From contig JACQMZ010000106.1 of NCBI GenBank assembly GCA_016203345.1, positions 1-19,222 on the forward strand: a stretch of DNA of 19,222 nt, written 5' to 3'. This DNA comes from Candidatus Woesearchaeota archaeon (lineage in GTDB: Archaea; Nanobdellota; Nanobdellia; Woesearchaeales; ARS49). The notes under the pieces were generated by a model. The model was not told the origin of the DNA and ran no database searches. It worked only from the letters and a program-made list of their open reading frames with translations. The translations under genes and the position numbers were made by a program. Shown in pieces: positions 13,580 through 19,222 of the stretch (position 1 is its first letter; every line of letters begins with the position of its first letter).

Positions 13580-13587
13580 CTTTAAAT
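13580..13587 (+). promoter_or_regulatory. TATA-like promoter of the GT-C-like operon
   Basis: CTTTAAAT is centred 27 bp before the ATG at 13611. It lies within the upstream open frame that begins with GTG 13557, which argues against that start. Confidence 0.65.
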
Positions 13588-13610
13588 GCGGGCTGGGTAC
13601 GGTATCGTCG

Positions 13611-15224
13611 ATGGAGAAGTATGTCGAGGGGGTTTTTCTGGTGGCTGCGTGTTCAGCTCTTCTTTGGGTTAGTTTGGGCGATATGTGGGGTCACCGGATT
13701 CATCATGAGTTTCCGTATAGTTATTTGGCGACTGATCCGTTTCAGCATCAGACGCGTGCGCAGTGGATTAAGGATGCAGGGAATTACCGTTTTGAGGCGC
13801 CGTATTACAGTTCTGGCCTTTCGGACGTTGTTGGTTTTTACCCTCCTGTGCTGAATCACTTGGCTGTTGTTCTTTCGCATCTTTCTGGTCAGGAAGTGCA
13901 TGACGTGATTATGCTGATTCCTGTGCTGGCAGCTGTCGCGACAGTGTTGTTCATGTTTGTTCTGCTGAAGCAGGTGAGCAGGTCGTTGGCGATGTTGTCT
14001 TTGCCTTTTTCCGCGTACATTTTTTACATTAAGGAGTCTGCGGTGGCTTTCTTTTGGGGTCACTGGCCTGCTGTTGTGGGCGACATGTTTCTGGTGTTCA
14101 CGTGCGCGGCGATTACACAGCTTCATCGTCCGCGCTGGTGGATTCTTGTGTCGTTGCTGTTAGTCGGCACGGTGTACGCGCACACTGCGTCGTTCGTGTT
14201 TGCCATGATGTTTTTCGGTTTGTGGCTGGCGTATACGTGGGTGTTGGAGCGTCAGAAGTTTCCAAGGATTAAGGAAGTTGTCATGGTGGGTGCTGTTGTC
14301 GGCCTCGCCAGTGCTTATTTTCTGAATTTGTTTCGTCAGAGCTGGATGATTGTGCACCCGTTTACGCTTGCTCCTGTTACGGAGTGGCTTGCTGGCGGCG
14401 GCTTTGTGCAGTTTTCTCATTTTGGATATGCGCAGTATCTGGTGTTGGCAGGGATTCCGTTGGCTTTTCTGTTGGCAAGAAAGCATGCGCCTTTGCTGCT
14501 CTCGCTGTTCATTCTGGGTGTTGGCTTGACAAATTATGTGGGTTTTACGATTCGCGCGTTTAATGTGCGTTTTTTCTGGCCGATTGTTTTGGCTCCATTG
14601 TTTGCGCTTCCGTTGCATTATTTGTTGAAGACAGTGACAAAGCACGTCGTGGTTGCCGCGGTGATTGCCATTGTGTTGTTTGCAGGGATTACCAATGCAA
14701 ATTATAAGCGTGCTGTTGATCAGGCAGGGTTTATGAACACGTACGTGTGGGATACCTTGATGTGGTTGCGTTCAAACACTCCGCCTGAATCGACAGTGTA
14801 TTTTGGTTATGGTGATTTGTATGAGCAGGATGCTGGGTTGGGCAATGCTCGCCGTGTCTTTTCGCGCACCCAGGCGCCTGAGCTGATTCCATTGTGGCAG
14901 CAGAAAAACATTTCGAGGTATATTCCGATCAAGTTGTTTTCAGAGGCAGGAGCGGGCTTGCCGCACTCTGTTGGCTTGTTTTCGTACGGGTTGTATTTGA
15001 AGGAACAGCCTGGGCTCACGTTAACGACGACACTGCGGGATGTTTGCGCGTATGACTTTTATGTGTTCGACAGGGTGAGCCAGTATCCTGAGTTGTTGAA
15101 CTTCAGCTTGCAGTTTGCGGAAAGGATGGTGCGTTCGGGCCATTTCCGCGTGGCGCATGACAATCAGTGGAGTGTTGTTCTGCAGAATTCGCGTCCTGGG
15201 GAGGAGTGCATTGGAGCTGCGTGA
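13611..15224 (+). CDS. multi-pass membrane protein, GT-C glycosyltransferase-like (module A1)
   Basis: This integral membrane protein is 537 aa from the ATG at 13611 with roughly ten or more hydrophobic segments between residues 6 and 400, followed by a soluble C-terminal region of about 140 residues. After the first segment comes YLATDPFQHQTRAQWIKDAG (D42), placed like the acidic loop of GT-C enzymes such as STT3/AglB, GT39 and GT83, which take sugars from lipid carriers at the outer face. A GT-C activity is therefore likely but not proven. The frame is open from GTG 13557, but the TATA element at 13580-13587 makes 13611 the start. It is the first gene of a four-gene operon and resembles the gene at 15531 in layout. 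Confidence 0.75.
   Translation: MEKYVEGVFLVAACSALLWVSLGDMWGHRIHHEFPYSYLATDPFQHQTRAQWIKDAGNYRFEAPYYSSGLSDVVGFYPPVLNHLAVVLSHLSGQEVHDVIMLIPVLAAVATVLFMFVLLKQVSRSLAMLSLPFSAYIFYIKESAVAFFWGHWPAVVGDMFLVFTCAAITQLHRPRWWILVSLLLVGTVYAHTASFVFAMMFFGLWLAYTWVLERQKFPRIKEVVMVGAVVGLASAYFLNLFRQSWMIVHPFTLAPVTEWLAGGGFVQFSHFGYAQYLVLAGIPLAFLLARKHAPLLLSLFILGVGLTNYVGFTIRAFNVRFFWPIVLAPLFALPLHYLLKTVTKHVVVAAVIAIVLFAGITNANYKRAVDQAGFMNTYVWDTLMWLRSNTPPESTVYFGYGDLYEQDAGLGNARRVFSRTQAPELIPLWQQKNISRYIPIKLFSEAGAGLPHSVGLFSYGLYLKEQPGLTLTTTLRDVCAYDFYVFDRVSQYPELLNFSLQFAERMVRSGHFRVAHDNQWSVVLQNSRPGEECIGAA
15198..15206 (+). promoter_or_regulatory. Shine-Dalgarno site deciding a TTG start
   Basis: GGGGAGGAG lies 4 nt before TTG 15211. 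It supports that start for the small membrane protein over in-frame codons farther up or down. Confidence 0.65.
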
Positions 15225-15534
15225 TCTTCAGGTGTTGGGTGGTGTGTACGTGGCTTCTGTTGTAGTTGGCGCTGTCGTGTTTTACAACGAGCCAGTGTTG
15301 TCTATGCTTCTTCTCATGGCAAGTCTTGCGATTGTGTCGTACGTTCCCGGATATTTTCTGCTGAAAAAAGTGGTTGAGAATGTCGCTGAGCGGTTGCTTT
15401 TTGGCAGCGCAGTGTCTGTCGCCATCATTGGAGTGGGTGCGTATTATCTTGGCTTGTTTGGCCTGCAATTGTCTTTCTCGTCATACCTTCTTCCTCTGGC
15501 CGTGCTGGGTGTCGGGTTGTGGGCGTCCCGATGA
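15211..15534 (+). CDS. small multi-TM protein (module B1), DUF1616-like
   Basis: This 107-aa protein has about four hydrophobic segments. It starts at TTG 15211, after a strong SD, and overlaps the preceding gene by 14 bp. The pattern VPGYFLL followed by ERLLFGSAVSVAI recalls the N-terminal membrane part of DUF1616-type archaeal proteins (PGY..., then E-R-hydrophobic). The gene at 17231 has the same pattern, VPGYCLL...ERVIVGTAVSSAL, so the two are paralogues. Function is unknown. Its place between two GT-C-like genes suggests a subunit or chaperone of those enzymes. Confidence 0.7.
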   Translation: MELRDLQVLGGVYVASVVVGAVVFYNEPVLSMLLLMASLAIVSYVPGYFLLKKVVENVAERLLFGSAVSVAIIGVGAYYLGLFGLQLSFSSYLLPLAVLGVGLWASR

Positions 15535-17234
15535 AGCTGGAACACGTGGTGTTGGTTTTGGTGATTCTTGGCGCAGTGGCAGGGTTGTACCTGCGAAATG
15601 TGCCGTTTACTGGCGGCAATCTTGATCTTGACGCGCCTCCGTTGCGCACGAGTTATGACGTGTTTGCGAACACTGAGCACATAAAGTGGATTTATGACAG
15701 CGAGCAGTCATACGTTCTTGCTCCGTCGCGTGCTGGCGGGATTTCGAATGCGTTGAACGCGCAGAATCCTTTGTATTATGTTTTGATTGCCACGTTTACC
15801 AAACTCACCACTCTGAACCCGTATCAAACATCATATCTTGTGCTTAACCTTCTGTCAGTGTTTATTGTTTTGTGCGTGTTTGTGCTTGTGGAGCGCGCGT
15901 TTGGGCCTCTGGTGGGAATTGTAACCGCATTTCTTGGTTTTTTCCCGCACGCGCACTGGTTGTTTCCCATGTATATTGGTTTTCAGTATGATTATCACAC
16001 GTATCAGTTGTTGGCAGGAATCTTTGTGCTGTTGTTGTACCTTGTGTTGTCCGAGCGAAAGACTCCTGCGCACGATGCATTTGTCTTCGCACTGATCGGC
16101 GTCTTGTTGGCGGGTATTACGATGTCGCACTATTCTGAATTGTTTTTTTACATTCCTTTTGTCGCGCTGGTGCTTGCATCTGTGTTGTGGTTTTTTCGCA
16201 TGTATTCTCTAGTGTACAAGTCTGTTGTTTTCAGTATTCCGTTTGTGTTGTTCATCTTATTTTTCTTGTACTATTATCCATTGACTGCCCATGTGCATTT
16301 GACTGGCGGCATTAGCGGCCAGATTTCGAATCAGATTAATCCTGAGCGTGCCCGTCATGTGGATTATTTTCCTTGGCCGCGGTTTAACACTGTTCTGAAT
16401 GTGCTTTCTCTGGCGGGTTTGGTATTCGTTGGCCTGATGGGCGTCTCAAGGAAATTGGACGTGAAAAAGTGGCTTGTGTTTGCGGTAATCGCGTACATTC
16501 TGTTTGTGGGGACAAGCAATTATACGCTGAACGTGTGGGCAAACCGCGCAGAAAGACAGTTGTTTTTAGGCCATAGCTTTTTCGTTCTTTTGCCTGCGCT
16601 GGGCGTGATTGGGGCTGTGATGGCGTTGACAAAGGACCGTCGTGTGGTTTTCGCTGTTGCGCTGATCGCTTCTCTTGCAGTGCCGTACTTTGTGTTTGCT
16701 GAGACGTTTGGCACGCTTGAGACGATAGGCAAGGGAACGTATTTTGATGACAACAAGTGGTCTGCGGTGCGCTGGGTGCGGGACAACACGGCAAAGGACG
16801 CGAAGATTTTTTTCATGAACGGCTACATTCATGAGTTTCAGATGTTTGCAGAACGGATTGAGCTCAAGGGTGATTTGAATTTAGGGCATACGCAGGAAAA
16901 CATCCAACGCGCATGTAATCGGGAATGGCCTGATCCTGTGGTTGGCGATTGGGGTTTCCGTGATCCTCCGACGAAGGGATTTCTGACCAAGCGTACGGGT
17001 TGGTACGCGTTTGAATACACGATTCCGTTCGAAGGCACGCCACTTCACCATCAGAACATGACTGGATACCAGAAGGATAGTGTGCCATTGGACGTGTTTG
17101 ATTATGTCGTGCTTCAGTTCAGAGGAACAGAAGGTTATGACCCGTGCATGGCGTGGTTTGTGAACGCAAGCCTGTCTCGTAATTATTCCATCGCGTTTAA
17201 TAATCCGACGATGGTGATACTGGAGAAAAAATGA
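15531..17234 (+). CDS. multi-pass membrane protein, GT-C glycosyltransferase-like (module A2)
   Basis: This 567-aa protein starts at the ATG at 15531, whose ATGA overlaps the stop of the previous gene, the usual sign of coupled translation; the frame is open to 15519. Residues 4-22 are the first membrane segment, then a long loop with acidic residues (DVFANTEHIKWIYDSEQ, about 43-59) comparable to the DPFQHQTRAQWI loop of the gene at 13611. About ten more hydrophobic segments reach residue 390, followed by a soluble C-terminal region of about 170 residues. The design fits a GT-C transferase acting at the outer face. Donor and acceptor are unknown. It pairs with the small protein at 17231. Confidence 0.75.
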   Translation: MKLEHVVLVLVILGAVAGLYLRNVPFTGGNLDLDAPPLRTSYDVFANTEHIKWIYDSEQSYVLAPSRAGGISNALNAQNPLYYVLIATFTKLTTLNPYQTSYLVLNLLSVFIVLCVFVLVERAFGPLVGIVTAFLGFFPHAHWLFPMYIGFQYDYHTYQLLAGIFVLLLYLVLSERKTPAHDAFVFALIGVLLAGITMSHYSELFFYIPFVALVLASVLWFFRMYSLVYKSVVFSIPFVLFILFFLYYYPLTAHVHLTGGISGQISNQINPERARHVDYFPWPRFNTVLNVLSLAGLVFVGLMGVSRKLDVKKWLVFAVIAYILFVGTSNYTLNVWANRAERQLFLGHSFFVLLPALGVIGAVMALTKDRRVVFAVALIASLAVPYFVFAETFGTLETIGKGTYFDDNKWSAVRWVRDNTAKDAKIFFMNGYIHEFQMFAERIELKGDLNLGHTQENIQRACNREWPDPVVGDWGFRDPPTKGFLTKRTGWYAFEYTIPFEGTPLHHQNMTGYQKDSVPLDVFDYVVLQFRGTEGYDPCMAWFVNASLSRNYSIAFNNPTMVILEKK

Positions 17235-17569
17235 ACACTAAACTCAGTGAACTTCCTCCGCTGGCGTACACGTTTGGAATTTTTGTAGCGATTGCCTTAA
17301 TCGGCAGTGTTTTCCTTCCAACGAGCATTACAAGTTTGCTGAGCGTCGCGTTCGCTGTCTGGTTTTATTTTGTTGTGCCCGGGTACTGCCTGCTTTTGCA
17401 CCTGGATTTCAAGCCGCACGAAAGAGTAATTGTTGGAACGGCAGTAAGTTCTGCGTTGATTCCTCTGATTCTGTACACGTTTGATATTGTGGGCGTGCCA
17501 TTGGGAAGGATGACGGTGATGGTTTCAATACTTGCAGTAAGTGCAGTGTCTGTTGGTTTAAGAAAGTAA
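17231..17569 (+). CDS. small multi-TM protein (module B2), paralogue of the gene at 15211
   Basis: This 112-aa protein has about four hydrophobic segments and starts with an ATGA overlap of the preceding stop; GGAG lies 6 nt upstream. VVPGYCLLLHLDFKPHERVI and GTAVSSALIPLILYTFDIVG align by eye with VPGYFLL and ERLLFGSAVSVAI of the gene at 15211, so the pair of large plus small genes has been duplicated or recruited twice. DUF1616-like; function unknown. It is the last gene of the operon, and a family-2 hairpin begins two bases after its stop. Confidence 0.7.
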   Translation: MNTKLSELPPLAYTFGIFVAIALIGSVFLPTSITSLLSVAFAVWFYFVVPGYCLLLHLDFKPHERVIVGTAVSSALIPLILYTFDIVGVPLGRMTVMVSILAVSAVSVGLRK

Positions 17570-17571
17570 TG

Positions 17572-17608
17572 GCGAATCTCGTAATATATTGAACATTTGC
17601 GAGATTCG
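17572..17608. repeat. single hairpin (family 2, copy 2) between convergent genes
   Basis: CGAATCTCG (17573-17581) pairs with CGAGATTCG (17600-17608) around an 18-nt loop ending GAACATTTG. The arms and the loop's last eight bases equal the left hairpin inside the relE-like gene 5.2 kb away. It lies between the stops of the GT-C operon and a minus-strand antitoxin, so it could also work as a two-way terminator. Confidence 0.75.
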
Positions 17609-17614
17609 AGTTTA

Positions 17615-17917
17615 CTAGGAAAGTTTGAGCTGCGTCAGAAGCAGATCAAAGTTTTCAGGGCTTGTACCGATAAGATTCTCCTTTGCTAACAGGTCGAAAA
17701 ACTCAAAGTATCGGAGTCCTGCCATTTCTGCGCTTTCTCTGATAGTTGACTTGCCTTCCTTGTAACTTTTCATGGCGTGTTCGATTTTAAGTCTGTCTGC
17801 GGCATAATCCACCAGCTTTTTGATAGCTTCTGACCGTGAGATTTTTTCTTGTTGGGCCATTCTTGTGATAAAGTCAAGTTCCGCTGTATCGAATCTTACA
17901 TACACTGCATCTGACAT
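17615..17917 (-). CDS. antitoxin with UPF0175-like domain
   Basis: This 100-aa protein has an N-terminal ribbon-helix-helix-like segment (VYVRFDTAELDFITRMAQQE, KISRSEAIKKLVDYAA) and then the UPF0175 pattern (MKSYKEGKSTIRESAEMAGL, FFDLLAKENLIG), a helix-turn-helix module. It follows the PIN-like gene by one base and has SD GGAGG (17926-17930) 8 nt before its ATG, within the toxin's last codons. It should neutralise that toxin and repress the operon. The toxin-first order is opposite to classical VapBC. Confidence 0.8.
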   Translation of the reverse strand: MSDAVYVRFDTAELDFITRMAQQEKISRSEAIKKLVDYAADRLKIEHAMKSYKEGKSTIRESAEMAGLRYFEFFDLLAKENLIGTSPENFDLLLTQLKLS

Positions 17918-17918
17918 A

Positions 17919-18410
17919 TTATGTGCCTCCGATGACCTTTTCCTTCAACTTCAAACAGATTTCCTTATTGTAACCGTTCCTCGTCAGTAAATCAAGCAGT
18001 AGAAGAGTTTGCTCGTTGCTGAATTCTTTGTGTTTCCATAGGTGATATAGTAATGCTGCTGTGTTTGTGACTTTGGTCTGGGTTATCAAGCAAATTTTTT
18101 CAATCTGCCTGTCTTCTGTTGCCAAAAAACCATTCACTTCTTGTGCCAGTGCTATTACGCTCGCATCAGCTCTATGCAAGTGGAATTCATGCATTACAGT
18201 GTCGGTTTTTTTCGCTCTGGATTTCTGTATTCGTGCGTCAGTGATGTACTGCATAATGATTCTGGCATCCTTGAATCCGAGTAGTTGTCCGTTGTTCATT
18301 TCGTCGGCAATTTCGTCTGTTGTTACAAATACGAATTTTTTTAGCAAGTGTGGCATCAGGCCGATCTTTGCGAGATACAAACTTGAGCTGGTATTCAGTA
18401 TTAATTTCAT
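17919..18410 (-). CDS. PIN-domain toxin of the DUF3368 type
   Basis: This 163-aa PIN-like ribonuclease starts with LILNTSSSLYLAKIGLMPHL, matching the NxSPLIxLAKIG start of DUF3368 proteins, in which Asn replaces the usual first Asp. Other acidic residues fit the active site: E33/E37 in DEIADE, D82 in ADASVIALAQE and D100 in FLATEDRQ. About 45 C-terminal residues (YHLWKHKEFSNEQTLLLL onwards) extend the domain, a common feature of this group. The ATG has a TATA-like ATTTAAATAT (18441-18450) 36 bp upstream, implying a leader of about ten bases. It is the first gene of a two-gene operon with the antitoxin at 17615. RNA is the expected target; which RNA is unknown. Confidence 0.8.
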   Translation of the reverse strand: MKLILNTSSSLYLAKIGLMPHLLKKFVFVTTDEIADEMNNGQLLGFKDARIIMQYITDARIQKSRAKKTDTVMHEFHLHRADASVIALAQEVNGFLATEDRQIEKICLITQTKVTNTAALLYHLWKHKEFSNEQTLLLLDLLTRNGYNKEICLKLKEKVIGGT

Positions 18411-18440
18411 TACGGTCTATGACAAATGTAATGAGTTGTA

Positions 18441-18450
18441 ATATTTAAAT
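18441..18450 (-). promoter_or_regulatory. TATA-like promoter of the PIN/UPF0175 operon
   Basis: ATTTAAATAT on the minus strand is centred about 36 bp before the ATG at 18410, a little farther than the 25-28 bp seen at other genes. Confidence 0.5.
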
Positions 18451-18454
18451 GTTT

Positions 18455-18568
18455 CTACTGCACTCCTTGCCGCTGCAATTCCTCAACAAGCTTGTCCAAA
18501 CCTTCCATTTCTTCCAGTTCAATGAGGTCTCCCTTCGCCACGTTTTCTGGAGTGAGCGGGTCTGGCAT
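18455..18568 (-). CDS. 37-aa leaderless small protein
   Basis: This short frame encodes MPDPLTPENVAKGDLIELEE then MEGLDKLVEELQRQGVQ. It is acidic and probably one amphipathic helix after a short N-terminus, with charged residues spaced as in coding sequence. The palindromic TATA-like CTTTATAAAG (18590-18599) is centred 26 bp before its ATG, exactly the spacing of other leaderless genes here. It lies between the divergent PIN/UPF0175 and VapBC operons. It could be an orphan antitoxin-like peptide; the function is not recognisable. Confidence 0.55.
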   Translation of the reverse strand: MPDPLTPENVAKGDLIELEEMEGLDKLVEELQRQGVQ

Positions 18569-18589
18569 AAGAGACGTTGACAGTGATCT

Positions 18590-18599
18590 CTTTATAAAG
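18590..18599 (-). promoter_or_regulatory. palindromic TATA-like promoter of the 37-aa ORF
   Basis: CTTTATAAAG reads the same on both strands. On the minus strand it is centred 26 bp from the ATG at 18568. Confidence 0.55.
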
Positions 18600-18615
18600 G
18601 AGTCGAGCGAAACAT

Positions 18616-18624
18616 TCTTAAACA
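18616..18624 (+). promoter_or_regulatory. TATA-like promoter of the VapBC operon
   Basis: TCTTAAACA is centred 26 bp before the ATG at 18646. Confidence 0.5.
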
Positions 18625-18645
18625 TAGACATATACGGTTATGTTT

Positions 18646-18840
18646 ATGAAAACCATCAAAACAACACTGCTCTTGCGGGAAGATGTCCACGAGCGAATGA
18701 AACAACAGTTTGGCAAGCGTCAAATGTCAGAGGCAGTCAACTCGATTTTGTTCAACGAGCTGGTGAAGACAAAGAGCTTGTTTGGCATAGATAAGGGAAT
18801 GAAGCCCTTTGTGCGGGAGCATAAGGAGAGGACATTGTGA
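18646..18840 (+). CDS. vapB: VapB-type antitoxin
   Basis: This 64-aa protein runs from the ATG at 18646, chosen over the ATG at 18640 by TATA spacing. Its N-terminus TTLLLREDVHERMKQQFGKR and the following QMSEAVNSILFNELVK look like the DNA-binding strand and helices of a small archaeal VapB. The charged C-terminus (MKPFVREHKERTL) would wrap the toxin. Its stop overlaps the vapC start as GTGA, so the two are coupled. It should repress its own promoter with VapC. Confidence 0.8.
   Translation: MKTIKTTLLLREDVHERMKQQFGKRQMSEAVNSILFNELVKTKSLFGIDKGMKPFVREHKERTL
18823..18831 (+). promoter_or_regulatory. Shine-Dalgarno site deciding the GTG start of vapC
   Basis: AAGGAGAGG lies 5 nt before GTG 18837. 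Confidence 0.7.
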
Positions 18841-19202
18841 TCGTCTTTGATAGTCATGCGTGGATTGAATATTTTATGGGCAGTGACAAAGGCAAGCATG
18901 TGCGCACTTACGTTGATGGGCAGGAAGAAATTGCGACACCTGCTGTGTGTCTGGCGGAAATCAAGCACAAGTATATGTGCGACGGGCGTGAGTTTGATTC
19001 AAGGCTCCAATTCATCATGACACGGAGCAAGGTAGCTAATCTTACAAAGGAAATTGCTTTGCTTGCGGCAGAGAAGAAGAAAGAGTACAAGTTGTACATG
19101 GTCGATGCGTTAGTGTATGCTGCAGGAATTTACTTGGGCGCCCATGTGCTCAGTGGTGACGGTCATTTCAGGCATCTGCCGGAAGTGGAGTTTCTAGAAT
19201 AA
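18837..19202 (+). CDS. vapC: VapC toxin, PIN-domain ribonuclease
   Basis: This 121-aa PIN protein has all four acidic active-site residues in place: D5 (VFDSHAWIEYF), E41 (CLAEIKHKY), D90 (MVDALVYAAG) and D108 (LSGDGHFRHL). PIN toxins cut RNA with bound Mg/Mn, and several VapCs cut tRNA or rRNA. It starts at GTG 18837, overlaps vapB by 4 bp and has a strong SD AAGGAGAGG 5 nt upstream. The gene is complete and looks functional. Confidence 0.88.
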   Translation: MIVFDSHAWIEYFMGSDKGKHVRTYVDGQEEIATPAVCLAEIKHKYMCDGREFDSRLQFIMTRSKVANLTKEIALLAAEKKKEYKLYMVDALVYAAGIYLGAHVLSGDGHFRHLPEVEFLE

Positions 19203-19222
19203 ATCGCGGTTCCTAATCTTTA

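Noticed and set aside
13653..14645. Long minus-strand frames opposite the first GT-C-like gene
   Set aside because: They have Gln/His/Arg-rich compositions typical of reverse frames of membrane-protein genes, and no start signals.
1..19222. tRNA, rRNA, CRISPR array or replication origin
   Set aside because: No cloverleaf, rRNA-like block, regularly spaced repeats or origin-type repeats were recognised by eye.

Overview
The window looks archaeal. Almost every gene that opens a transcript has an AT-rich TATA-like element (for example TTTATATAT, CTTTAAAAA, TTTATAATA) centred 25-28 bp before its start codon. That spacing leaves essentially no 5' leader, while Shine-Dalgarno sequences (GGGGAGGAG, GGAGGAG, AAGGAGAGG, GGAGG) appear only at internal genes of operons. 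This leaderless-first, SD-internal pattern, with PIN, RHH and UPF0175 toxin-antitoxin genes and GT-C-like membrane proteins, fits an archaeon. A DPANN-type lineage such as Woesearchaeota is my guess, not something the sequence proves. No rRNA, tRNA or CRISPR array was seen.

Layout. 1-4756: a sugar-nucleotide and cell-surface block with a UDP-glucuronate 4-epimerase-like SDR, an orphan acidic protein (minus), a GT9 heptosyltransferase-like enzyme, two small orphan genes in an operon (minus) and a cupin. 4827-9505: a secreted zinc metalloprotease, an HldE kinase-domain protein (minus), LarE, an HldE adenylyltransferase-domain protein and a GT2 transferase. 9584-11846 (minus): an operon of a 46-aa RHH regulator and a membrane-associated Hanks-type protein kinase. 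12019-12591: a dead RelBE-type module whose antitoxin is frameshifted and whose toxin carries a 90-bp double-palindrome insertion. 12780-13526: another orphan (minus). 13611-17569: a four-gene operon in which a large GT-C-like membrane protein and a small multi-TM protein alternate twice. 17615-19202: a PIN/UPF0175 pair (minus), a 37-codon leaderless small ORF (minus) and a VapBC pair (plus).

Function. The separate HldE-type kinase and nucleotidyltransferase, the GT9 enzyme, the epimerase, the cupin, the GT2 enzyme and the GT-C-like proteins together suggest synthesis and transfer of an unusual, possibly heptose-like, surface glycan.

Most unusual signals. (1) Three dispersed hairpins at 99-143, 4238-4281 and 8691-8728 keep one architecture: outer stem, bulged C, TGARYGAG paired to CGARYTCG with tandem G.A mismatches, then a small A/G loop. 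All three stems differ in sequence but stay paired, and each hairpin sits just upstream of the TATA box of a surface-glycan gene. (2) A second palindrome family has variable arms and a conserved loop core (GAACWTTTG). One member has inserted in a relE-like gene, and removing 90 bp restores a complete reading frame.
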